Source: Burkholderiales bacterium (lineage in GTDB: Bacteria > Pseudomonadota > Gammaproteobacteria > Burkholderiales > Burkholderiaceae_F). Taken from it: 5,746 nt of DNA. Shown here in pieces: positions 1-5,746 of the stretch. The stretch lies in contig JAJTHJ010000328.1 in the NCBI GenBank assembly GCA_021298875.1, positions 1 through 5,746 on the forward strand, written 5' to 3'. Within the stretch, counting starts at the first letter, position 1, and each line of letters starts with the position of its first letter. The notes below the pieces were generated by a model. That model had not been told where the DNA came from. It saw only the letters and a program-made list of their open reading frames with translations, and ran no database searches. The position numbers were made by a program, and so were the translations under genes.

Positions 1-1459
1 CGAAACCGGTGGCGCCGCGGGAGCGCCAGGCCTCGTCGGCATCGACCTTCATCGGGCCGCAGATGTCGATATGCGTCCACGGCGTTTGGCCCGCGAACTC
101 CGACAAATAAAGCGCCGCGGTGATCGCGCCGGGCGCCACGTCGCCCATGTTCTTCATGTCGGCGACCACCGAATCCAGTTGTTTGCGGTAGCGCTTGTCC
201 AGCGGCAACTGCCAGACCGACTCGTCGGTGCGCGCAGCGGCGGACTTGACCTGCGCCAACAACCCGTCGTGATTGGTGAACGCCCCGGCGATCTGGTCGC
301 CGAGCGCCATCAGGCAGGCGCCGGTCAGCGTGCCGATGTTGACCACCGCGTCGGGCTTCAACTCGCAGGCGAGCACCAGGCCATCCGCCAGCGCCAAGCG
401 GCCTTCGGCATCGGTGTTGTTGATCTCCACCGTCTTGCCGCCGCGTTGCGTGAGCACGTCGCCCATCTTGGTCGCCGAGCCGGAGGGCATGTTGTCGGTA
501 CACATCAGGTAGCCGGTGACCTTGGTGCGACAGCCGAGCGCGGGCAGTGCCAGCATCGCCGCCAGCACCGCGCCGGCGCCGGACATGTCCATCTTCATCA
601 CCGCGTGCATCGCGTCGCGCGGCTTGATGTTGATGCCGCCGGAGTCGTACATGATTCCCTTGCCGACCAGCGCCAGATGGCCGCGCGGCTTGCCGCCCTT
701 GGGCGTGTAGGTGAGCTTGACCATCCGCGGCGGCTCGGTGCTGCCGGCGTTCACGCCAAGCAGGCCGCCGCAGCCCAGCGCCAGCAGCGCATCCTTGTCG
801 TAGATCTCGACCTCCAGCCCGCGCTCGGCGGCCAGCGCGGCGGCCAGATCGGCGATCTTCGCGGCGGTCAGATGCGCCGGCGGCGCGTTGGCCAGGTCGC
901 GCGCGAGGCGGCCGGCTTCCGCCAGCGCCTGCCCGCGTGCCGCGCCCTGCGCGGTGGCGTCCAGTTGATCGGCGCCGGCGAGCAGCGTCAGGCTCTGCAG
1001 CGGTTTCTCGGGCGTCCCGGTTTTAAGGACTTCGTAGCGGTAGCGGGCGAGCAGCGCGCCTTCGACCACCGCCTGCGCGGCCAGCTCCGGCTTGATCGGC
1101 GCGGCTTGCGCCAGCGCGGTGGCAATCCGGGCGTGGCGGACCGCGGCGCGCGCAAAGGCGGCTGCGGCATCGCGCAATGCGCTGGCGTCGAGCGCGGCGG
1201 CGCTGCCGATGCCGACCGCTATCGTCGTCGTGCCGCCGCTGGCCGGCAGCACCAGCGCCTGGCCGACCTTGCCTTCGAAGCCGGCGGCGGCGAGCGCGGC
1301 GCGATCCACACCCAGCGCGCGCGGCACCGGGCCGTCGATGGCGACCGCGATGCCGATGGCGGTCGCGTCGGCGGGCGCGTTGCGCGCGGCGTTCACCTCG
1401 ATGCGTTGCGTGACCGACGGCGTTGGCTGGAAAACGGAGTTGGAGACGGCAGTGGGCAT
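1..1459 (-). CDS. M17 leucyl aminopeptidase family protein, C-terminus cut by window edge
   Basis: Cytosolic two-metal exopeptidase that removes N-terminal residues from peptides; no signal peptide is visible. Reading the minus strand from ATG 1459-1457 gives 486 open codons to the edge, ending in RSRGATGF, so probably only a dozen or two residues are missing. Residues about 1-175 are the variable N-terminal domain and about 185 onward the catalytic domain. The complete M17 active site is present: metal ligands K267, D272, D291, D350 and E352, and catalytic K279 and R354. The signature NTDAEGR lies at 348-354, and D291 to D350 is the usual 59 residues. K267 to D291 is 24 residues against 23 in the other M17 gene of this window, so the loop after KPRDAMH is one residue longer. 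A modest GAGAG (1466-1470) lies 6 nt before the ATG. The gene is divergent from the AbgT transporter gene. It differs clearly from the second M17 gene in its N-terminal domain, so it is an old paralog and not a recent duplicate. The family is certain; the substrate is unknown. Confidence 0.95.
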   Translation of the reverse strand, partial: MPTAVSNSVFQPTPSVTQRIEVNAARNAPADATAIGIAVAIDGPVPRALGVDRAALAAAGFEGKVGQALVLPASGGTTTIAVGIGSAAALDASALRDAAAAFARAAVRHARIATALAQAAPIKPELAAQAVVEGALLARYRYEVLKTGTPEKPLQSLTLLAGADQLDATAQGAARGQALAEAGRLARDLANAPPAHLTAAKIADLAAALAAERGLEVEIYDKDALLALGCGGLLGVNAGSTEPPRMVKLTYTPKGGKPRGHLALVGKGIMYDSGGINIKPRDAMHAVMKMDMSGAGAVLAAMLALPALGCRTKVTGYLMCTDNMPSGSATKMGDVLTQRGGKTVEINNTDAEGRLALADGLVLACELKPDAVVNIGTLTGACLMALGDQIAGAFTNHDGLLAQVKSAAARTDESVWQLPLDKRYRKQLDSVVADMKNMGDVAPGAITAALYLSEFAGQTPWTHIDICGPMKVDADEAWRSRGATGF

Positions 1460-1515
1460 GGTGTGCTCTCTGGTTCGTGGGGGGGGCGGGGGCCGCAAAT
1501 CGGACGTGGCGACGG

Positions 1516-1564
1516 ATCATATCCGCAGCTGGCGCGTCCGGGCCGACCGGGTGTCGTTTTTTTT
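1516..1564 (-). promoter_or_regulatory. Weak candidate promoter for the minus-strand M17 gene
   Basis: The minus strand reads TATGAT at 1521-1516, a five-of-six match to the sigma-70 -10 consensus, which predicts a transcript start near 1509 and a leader of about 50 nt. An A8 tract (1564-1557 on this strand) would fall at about -55 to -48, where an UP element would lie. No recognisable -35 hexamer occurs at 16-18 nt spacing. The inverted repeat CGGAT/ATCCG (1513-1525) overlaps the -10 and could be part of an operator. In GC-rich DNA an AT-rich hexamer stands out, but this remains a guess. Confidence 0.3.
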
Positions 1565-1641
1565 CGCAGAAGCGCGAGCCGACGCGAGAAAAGTCATCCG
1601 CGGGTCGCGGAGCCGCTGTATCGTTCGTCGTCGTCGTCCAC

Positions 1642-1648
1642 GGAGGAG
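1642..1648 (+). promoter_or_regulatory. Strong ribosome-binding site fixing the AbgT start
   Basis: GGAGGAG lies 6 nt upstream of ATG 1655. The open frame itself extends upstream without a stop to about position 71, so this site decides the start. The upstream part is antisense to the M17 gene and is not transporter sequence. Confidence 0.85.
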
Positions 1649-1654
1649 TCGCAA

Positions 1655-3190
1655 ATGTCTGAAGCCGTCGCCGCGCCCAAGAGCGGCATGCAAAAAGTGC
1701 TCGACACGGTCGAGCGGGTCGGCAACAAGGTGCCGCACCCGGTGGTGATCTTCCTGATCCTGATCGCCGTGGTGATCGTGCTGTCGCACATCTTCTATCT
1801 GCTGGGCGTGGGCATCAGCTACGAGGTGATCAACCCGGCCACGCACGAGCTGGAAAAGGTGCGCACCGAAGCGCGCAGCCTGCTGACCGCCGAGGGCATC
1901 CGCTTCATGTTCACCGGCGTGGTGAGCAACTTCATGGGCTTTCAGGCGGTGGGCGTGATCATCGTCGCGATGGTCGGCGTGGGCGTGGCAGAGTCGGCGG
2001 GCCTGGTCAAGGCACTGATCCGCAAGCTCGTGATCGTCTCGCCGCCGTGGGCGCTGACGTGGATCCTGGTGTTCATCGGCATCATCTCCAGTATCGCCGC
2101 CGATGCCGGCTATCTGGTGCTGATCCCGCTGGCGGCGGCGGCGTTTGTCAGCGTCGGCCGGCACCCGCTGGCGGGTCTGGCGGCGGCCTTCGCGGCGGTG
2201 GCCAGCGTGTTCCTGGTCAACGTGATGATCGTGCCGATCGACGGCATCCTGGTCGGCATTACCAACGACGCAATTCATCTGCTCGATCCCAACAAGTCGA
2301 TCGACCTGGCGTCCAACCTGTGGTTCTCGGCCGCCTCGACCTTGTTGATGACGGTGGTCGTCGTGATCGTCACTGAGCGGATCGTGGAGCCGCGGCTGGG
2401 CAAGTACACCGGCGACTACGTGGTCGAGGGCGAGAACGTGCTGACCGCCGACGAGTACCGCGGCCTGCGCTACGCCGGCATCGGCCTGCTGCTGGCCTTG
2501 GGGTTCGTGGGCCTGCTGACCTTCCCGCCCGGCGCGCCGCTGCGCAACCCGGAGACCGGCTCGATCATCGGCAACTCGCCGTTCATGAACAGCCTGATCG
2601 TCACTATCGCGCTGGTGTTCCTGGCCTCCGGCATCGGCTACGGCATCGGCGCCAAGACGATGAAGACCTCGTTGGACGTGATCAACGCGGTCCAAAAGGC
2701 GATTGCGAGCTTGAGCGGCCTCATCTTCCTGCTGCTGATCATCAGCCAGTTCCTCGCCTACTTCAATTACAGCAACATGGCGCCGCTGGCGGCGATCTCG
2801 CTCGCCGCCACCTTACAGCAGGCGAATCTGGACGCGGTGTGGCTGCTGATCGGCTTCGTGCTGGCGGTGTACATCCTCGATCTGATCATCACCGGCGCGA
2901 TCCCAAAGTGGGCGATCTTCGCGCCGATCTTCGTGCCGCTGCTGATGAAGCTCGACGTGTCGCCCGAGGCCGTGCTGGCTGCCTACCGCGTCGGCGACTC
3001 GCCGATGAACGCGATCACGCCGCTCAATGCCTACTTCGCGATGATCGTGGTGTTCTGCCAGAAGTACGTCAAGGACGCCGGCGTGGGCACCGTGATCGCG
3101 CTGATGCTGCCCTATGTGCTCGTCATCGCGGTGGCGTGGATACCGCTCCTGGTGCTGTGGCAGTTGCTGGGCCTGCCCTGGGGAATCTAG
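1655..3190 (+). CDS. AbgT-family inner-membrane transporter
   Basis: This 511-residue polytopic protein of the AbgT family (E. coli AbgT takes up p-aminobenzoyl-glutamate; MtrF and YdaH are reported to export sulfonamides) has the family's usual length of about 500. The N-terminus has the typical amphipathic VERVGNKVPHP (19-29), then TM1 (about 29-51), a hydrophilic loop (about 55-82) and many further membrane segments. Family hallmarks are GVGVAESAGL (108-117), ADAGYLVLIPL (149-159), PIDGILVGIT (194-203), VTERIVEPRLG (239-249), SQFLAYFN (364-371), KWAIFAP (418-424) and YRVGDSPMNAITPLNAYF (444-461). By spacing, D196, W419, R445 and D448 fit the substrate-site residues I recall from the MtrF and YdaH structures. 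The segment before the tryptophan, DLIITGAIPKW (409-419), has Asp where most members have Asn and lacks their two serines. Direction of transport and substrate cannot be read from sequence. It is flanked by two aminopeptidases, which suggests a peptide-like or aminoacyl substrate (inference). Gene symbol withheld because orthology to E. coli abgT is not shown. Confidence 0.95.
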   Translation: MSEAVAAPKSGMQKVLDTVERVGNKVPHPVVIFLILIAVVIVLSHIFYLLGVGISYEVINPATHELEKVRTEARSLLTAEGIRFMFTGVVSNFMGFQAVGVIIVAMVGVGVAESAGLVKALIRKLVIVSPPWALTWILVFIGIISSIAADAGYLVLIPLAAAAFVSVGRHPLAGLAAAFAAVASVFLVNVMIVPIDGILVGITNDAIHLLDPNKSIDLASNLWFSAASTLLMTVVVVIVTERIVEPRLGKYTGDYVVEGENVLTADEYRGLRYAGIGLLLALGFVGLLTFPPGAPLRNPETGSIIGNSPFMNSLIVTIALVFLASGIGYGIGAKTMKTSLDVINAVQKAIASLSGLIFLLLIISQFLAYFNYSNMAPLAAISLAATLQQANLDAVWLLIGFVLAVYILDLIITGAIPKWAIFAPIFVPLLMKLDVSPEAVLAAYRVGDSPMNAITPLNAYFAMIVVFCQKYVKDAGVGTVIALMLPYVLVIAVAWIPLLVLWQLLGLPWGI

Positions 3191-3192
3191 GC

Positions 3193-3260
3193 AAACGCCG
3201 AACGAGCTACTGCGCTCCCCGAGCCAAACTCGGGGCGCTCGCTGCGCTTGTCCGGCGTTT
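3193..3260 (+). terminator. Imperfect stem-loop between the transporter and PepA genes
   Basis: Outer arms AAACGCCG (3193-3200) and CGGCGTTT (3253-3260) are exact 8-bp complements. They enclose a central 7-bp hairpin CCCCGAG (3217-3223) / CTCGGGG (3229-3235) with a CCAAA loop, and the region between is only partly paired. It begins 2 nt after the transporter stop codon. There is no U-tract beyond GTTT, so it is not a classic intrinsic terminator. It could be a weak terminator, an mRNA 3'-end stabiliser or a degenerate intergenic repeat. The rest of the gap (3261-3304) shows no convincing promoter. Confidence 0.45.
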
Positions 3261-3315
3261 CCGAATGCAACTCAACCGACAATGAACGACGGCCAACCGT
3301 CAACGGAGAACACCG

Positions 3316-4794
3316 ATGAACATCACGCTGTCCACCACCCCCGCCGCAACTACCAAGACCGGTACCCTCGTGCTCGGCGCCTTCGCCGATGGCACGTTCC
3401 CGGGCACCACCCAGGCGATCGATGACGCCAGCGGCGGCAAGCTCGCCACCATCGTCAAGCGCGGCGATCTGGACGCCAAGACGGGCTCCACGCTGCTGAT
3501 CCCCGACCTGCCGGGTGTGGCAGCCGAGCGCGTGCTGCTGGTCGCGCTCGGCAAGCGCGCTGAGCTGGACGAGAAGGCCTACCGCACCGCGCTCGCCGCT
3601 GCCGGCAAGGCCTTGGCCTCCGGCGTGGCGGAATCCGCGGCCGTCACGCTGGCCGAGCTCGACGTGCCCAACCGCGACGCCGCGTGGCGCCTGCGCACCG
3701 CAGCGCGCTTGCTGGCCGATGCCGCCTACGTGTTCGACGCGCCGCGCAAGGAGCCTCTGTCTAAGCGCGGCGCGAACGCGGTGACGCTGCTCGGCATTGA
3801 GTCAAGGGCGGAGCACGCGCTCGCGGTTGCGCAAGGGTTGGCGGTGGCCGAAGGGATGGCGCTGACCAAAGACCTCGGCAACCACGGCGGCAACGTCTGC
3901 AACCCGGCCTACATGGCCCACACGGCAAGCGCGCTCGGCAAGGAATTCGGCTTCGAGGTCGAGGTGCTCGAACGCGCCGACATGGAAAAACTCGGCATGC
4001 ATTCGGCGCTGTCGGTCGGGCGCGCGTCGCTGTCGCCCTGCAAGTTCATCGTGATGAAGTATTCGGGTGGAGGTAGTGCGAAGCCGATCGTGTTGGTCGG
4101 CAAGGGCATGACCTTCGACACCGGCGGCGTGTCGCTCAAGCCCAGCGCCAACCTCGACGAAATGAAGTACGACATGAGCGGCGGCGGCACCGTGATCGGC
4201 ATGTTCAAGACCGTGGCGCGCCTGAAGCTCCCGCTCAACCTGATCGGCCTGGTGATGGCGGTGGAAAACATGCCCGGCGGCAACGCCAGCCGGCCCGGCG
4301 ACGTGGTGCGCTCGATGGCCGGCATCACCATTGAGATCCTCAACACCGACGCCGAAGGACGCCTCGTGCTGTGCGACGCGCTGACCTATGCCGAGCGCTT
4401 CGACCCGGCCTGCACGATCGATCTGGCCACGCTGACCGGCGCCTGCGTGATCGCGCTGGGCGCGCACGCGAGCGGCTTGTACGCCAACGACGCGGCGCTC
4501 GCTGCGGAGTTGCTCGCCGCCGGCCAGGGCAGCGGCGACCGTGCCTGGCAGATGCCGCTGTGGGACGACTATCAACCGCAGTTGAAGAGCAACTTCGCCG
4601 ACATGAGCAACCTCGGCGGGCCGGCCGCGGGTTCGATCACGGCGGCGCTGTTCCTGAGCCACTTTGCAAAGAAGTACAAGTGGGCGCACCTCGACATCGC
4701 CGGCACCGCGTCGGTGTCGGGCGACGCCAAGGGCGCCACTGGGCGGCCGGTGCCGCTGCTGGCGGAGTTCTTGTTGGCGCGGGCGGCGGGGTAG
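3316..4794 (+). CDS. pepA: Leucyl aminopeptidase, M17 family (PepA type)
   Basis: Full-length 492-residue M17 metallo-aminopeptidase (E. coli PepA is about 503), cytosolic and normally hexameric, releasing N-terminal residues such as leucine from peptides. The N-terminal domain spans about 1-165, including the typical GAFADGTF and DLPGVAAERVLLVALG stretches, followed by the catalytic domain. Metal ligands are K263, D268, D286, D345 and E347; catalytic residues are K275 and R349. VGKGMTFDTGG (261-271) and NTDAEGR (343-349) are canonical, and the C-terminus ATGRPVPLLAEFLL is a textbook ending. The conserved loop usually reading NxPxN..TP is NHGGNVCNP here (189-197), with Gly-Gly in place of proline. 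GGAGA (3305-3309), 6 nt upstream, supports the ATG. The gene lies 125 bp after the transporter gene on the same strand. PepA of E. coli also binds DNA at cer and carAB; nothing here tests that role. The usual gammaproteobacterial neighbours holC and valS do not follow, so this may be an accessory copy and not the housekeeping one. Confidence 0.95.
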   Translation: MNITLSTTPAATTKTGTLVLGAFADGTFPGTTQAIDDASGGKLATIVKRGDLDAKTGSTLLIPDLPGVAAERVLLVALGKRAELDEKAYRTALAAAGKALASGVAESAAVTLAELDVPNRDAAWRLRTAARLLADAAYVFDAPRKEPLSKRGANAVTLLGIESRAEHALAVAQGLAVAEGMALTKDLGNHGGNVCNPAYMAHTASALGKEFGFEVEVLERADMEKLGMHSALSVGRASLSPCKFIVMKYSGGGSAKPIVLVGKGMTFDTGGVSLKPSANLDEMKYDMSGGGTVIGMFKTVARLKLPLNLIGLVMAVENMPGGNASRPGDVVRSMAGITIEILNTDAEGRLVLCDALTYAERFDPACTIDLATLTGACVIALGAHASGLYANDAALAAELLAAGQGSGDRAWQMPLWDDYQPQLKSNFADMSNLGGPAAGSITAALFLSHFAKKYKWAHLDIAGTASVSGDAKGATGRPVPLLAEFLLARAAG

Positions 4795-4798
4795 CTCG

Positions 4799-4820
4799 AA
4801 CGAGAGCTGCTTGGCTCGTT
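4799..4820 (+). terminator. Small hairpin just after the pepA stop
   Basis: AACGAG (4799-4804) and CTCGTT (4815-4820) form a 6-bp stem with a 10-nt loop, starting 4 nt after the stop codon. The stem is short and no T-run follows, so termination is only a possibility. Confidence 0.25.
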
Positions 4821-4863
4821 GCCCGGAGCGGGCGCCAGCATCTGCGCGAAGTTGAAGTACCGA

Positions 4864-4948
4864 CGCCCCCACCCCAGCCCTCCCCCGCAGGCGGGGGAGG
4901 GAGCTACCCCCCTCCCCTGCGAAGCGGGGGAGGGTTGGGGTGGGCGCG
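4864..4948. repeat. Paired C/G-rich palindrome (REP/BIME-like double hairpin)
   Basis: Two hairpins stand side by side. The first has perfect 11-bp arms CCCTCCCCCGC (4878-4888) and GCGGGGGAGGG (4891-4901) around a 2-nt spacer. The second has arms 4910-4920 and 4924-4934 around GAA, with one mismatch. The right arms of both hairpins are the same 11-mer. The outer flanks also pair, so 4864-4888 is complementary to 4924-4948 at 23 of 25 positions and the whole element can fold as one long hairpin or a cruciform. This layout, with the tract CCCCACCCCAGCCCTC, resembles the dispersed intergenic palindromes I know from Xanthomonadales genomes. Only one copy is in this window, so dispersal is not shown. 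It may act as a bidirectional terminator or mRNA stabiliser between pepA and the exporter gene. Confidence 0.7.
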
Positions 4949-5016
4949 GTGCTCTTCGGTGCGGCAGGATTGCCCGGAGAACTCGCGCCGGTTGCGCGTA
5001 GCGGCTGAAGTCCCGC

Positions 5017-5746
5017 ATGACCTCCACTACCGACCCCGCCGACCTGCTCGAGTTCATGCACAAGCTCGGGCAGGCCTATCTCGGCTGCAACGAGCAAACC
5101 GCGGAGATCGAAGCGCTGCTGCGCAAAATGGCGCGCGCCTACGGTATGCGCGAGGCGCGGGTGGTGGCTTTTCCCACCGGCGTGTTCATCAGCCTGCACG
5201 ACGGCACCGCCGAGCGCACCACGCTGACCGACGCACTTGCCCGCCCGCTGCGGCTCGATCAGGTGGGCGCCATTTACGCGCTCGGCGCCCGCGCGGTCGA
5301 AGGCGCGATCGCCCCGCGCGCCGGCATCGACGAGCTGGCCGAAATCCTGCTGCGCAAGGAGCGCTTCGGCCGCATCGGGCAGATCGTCGGTCACACGATC
5401 ATGGCCGCCGGTGTGGGCGTGCTGCTCAAGCCGACCTGGGAAAACATCGCCATCGCCGCCGCGCTCGGCCTGATTGTCGGGTTGGTCAAGGCGCTGCTGC
5501 CGGGCCGCACCGTGGTCGCGTTGCCGATGCCGGTGTTCGTCGCCGCGCTGGTGTCCTTCCTCGTGTTCTACGGGCAGCGGCACGGGCTGCCGGTGGAGCC
5601 GATCCACGCGCTGATCCCGCCCCTGCTCACCTATCTGCCGGGGGGCACGTTGACACTCGGCATGGTCGAACTCGCCTACGGCGACATGGTCAGCGGCGCC
5701 AGCCGGTTGATGACCGGCCTGTTGCAACTGGTGCTGCTCGCCTTCG
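5017..5746 (+). CDS. Threonine/serine exporter, ThrE family, N-terminal part
   Basis: The frame is open from ATG 5017 to the window edge, giving 243 residues. An in-frame TAG at 4999 bounds it upstream, so the ATG (or, less likely, CTG 5005) is the start. Only a weak purine stretch (GAAG, 5007-5010) serves as ribosome-binding site. Residues 1-118 form a soluble N-terminal region (FMHKLGQAYLGCNEQTAEIE at 13-32, then VVAFPTGVFISLHDG). Hydrophobic segments follow at about 119-137, 142-161, 166-185 and from 231 on. The segment PGGTLTLGMVELAYGDMVSG (208-227) followed by ASRL is the strong signature of the ThrE/YjjP N-terminal domain (formerly DUF1212, PF06738). Corynebacterium ThrE exports threonine and serine driven by the proton gradient; in E. 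coli the two halves are separate proteins, YjjP and YjjB. Whether the second half is fused here lies outside the window. Placement downstream of a peptidase fits relief of excess amino acid released from peptides (inference). Confidence 0.88.
   Translation, partial: MTSTTDPADLLEFMHKLGQAYLGCNEQTAEIEALLRKMARAYGMREARVVAFPTGVFISLHDGTAERTTLTDALARPLRLDQVGAIYALGARAVEGAIAPRAGIDELAEILLRKERFGRIGQIVGHTIMAAGVGVLLKPTWENIAIAAALGLIVGLVKALLPGRTVVALPMPVFVAALVSFLVFYGQRHGLPVEPIHALIPPLLTYLPGGTLTLGMVELAYGDMVSGASRLMTGLLQLVLLAF

Larger units (their letters stand above)
1460..1654. other. Divergent intergenic region between the M17 peptidase and AbgT genes
   Basis: This 195-bp gap must hold the promoters of two divergent genes. 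It contains a G8 run (1479-1486), a C and then a G5 run (1488-1492), which becomes a C-rich 5' leader on the minus strand. It also has a T8 run (1557-1564), a 13-bp inverted repeat CGGAT-cat-ATCCG (1513-1525), a 5-bp hairpin CCGCG-ggt-CGCGG (1598-1610), and four TCG units in tandem (1625-1636) just before the transporter's ribosome-binding site. I found no convincing -35/-10 pair on the plus strand. No small gene is supported here. Confidence 0.6.

Noticed and set aside
1625..1636. (TCG)4 repeat as a phase-variable tract
   Set aside because: Four trinucleotide units are too few for marked slippage, and the tract lies outside the coding sequence; kept only as a note on the intergenic region.
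71..1654. Upstream in-frame extension of the transporter frame by 528 codons, giving an apparent 1039-residue protein
   Set aside because: It runs exactly antisense to the M17 gene, has Arg/Gly/Ala-rich low-complexity content and no domain, and a strong GGAGGAG sits before the true ATG at 1655.
1517..2695. 392-codon open frame on the minus strand
   Set aside because: It is antisense to the transporter gene; its His/Asp/Arg/Gln-rich translation is the typical mirror of hydrophobic membrane codons.
3248..3283. TTGTCC ... GACAAT as a possible promoter for pepA
   Set aside because: The two hexamers are 24 nt apart, too far for a sigma-70 promoter, and TTGTCC lies inside the stem-loop arm.
3282..3425. 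Possible small leader peptide starting at ATG 3282 and overlapping the pepA start
   Set aside because: No ribosome-binding site precedes it, it reads pepA codons in another frame, and there is no run of regulatory codons.
4864..4948. CRISPR array or insertion-sequence end
   Set aside because: There are only two hairpin units with no spacers of regular length, no transposase frame and no target-site duplication.
3802..5727. 641-codon open frame on the minus strand
   Set aside because: It is antisense to pepA and the ThrE-type gene and crosses the palindrome; its composition (His, Arg, Gln, Gly rich) is that of a GC-rich shadow frame.

Overview
This GC-rich window comes from a bacterial chromosome. 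The gene families, the strong preference for G or C at third codon positions and the paired C/G-rich palindrome at 4864-4948 suggest a gammaproteobacterium of the Xanthomonadales type (Lysobacter- or Xanthomonas-like). That placement is inferred from recalled resemblance and has not been tested by a search.

Layout: (1) 1-1459, minus strand: an M17-family leucyl aminopeptidase, complete at its start and cut by the left window edge just before its C-terminus. (2) 1460-1654: a 195-bp divergent intergenic region with homopolymer tracts, one weak -10-like box facing the minus-strand gene and a strong Shine-Dalgarno facing right. (3) 1655-3190, plus: an AbgT-family inner-membrane transporter. (4) 3191-3315: a 125-bp gap holding an imperfect stem-loop. 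(5) 3316-4794, plus: a second, full-length M17 leucyl aminopeptidase (PepA type). (6) 4795-5016: a 222-bp gap with a small hairpin and a large double-hairpin palindrome. (7) 5017-5746, plus: the N-terminal 243 residues of a ThrE-type threonine/serine exporter, running off the right edge.

The four genes can be read as one theme. An AbgT transporter moves a peptide-like or aminoacyl-conjugate substrate, two cytosolic metallo-aminopeptidases flank it, and an amino-acid exporter follows. This is an inference from gene order. The gaps of 125 and 222 bp, both holding hairpins, mean that a single operon is not demonstrated.

No wholly new system is visible. The points most worth a second look are the non-canonical substrate-site motif in the AbgT protein, the bracketing of that transporter by two distinct M17 enzymes, and the paired palindrome before the exporter. 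Very long open frames antisense to the real genes (up to 641 codons) are composition artefacts of GC-rich DNA.
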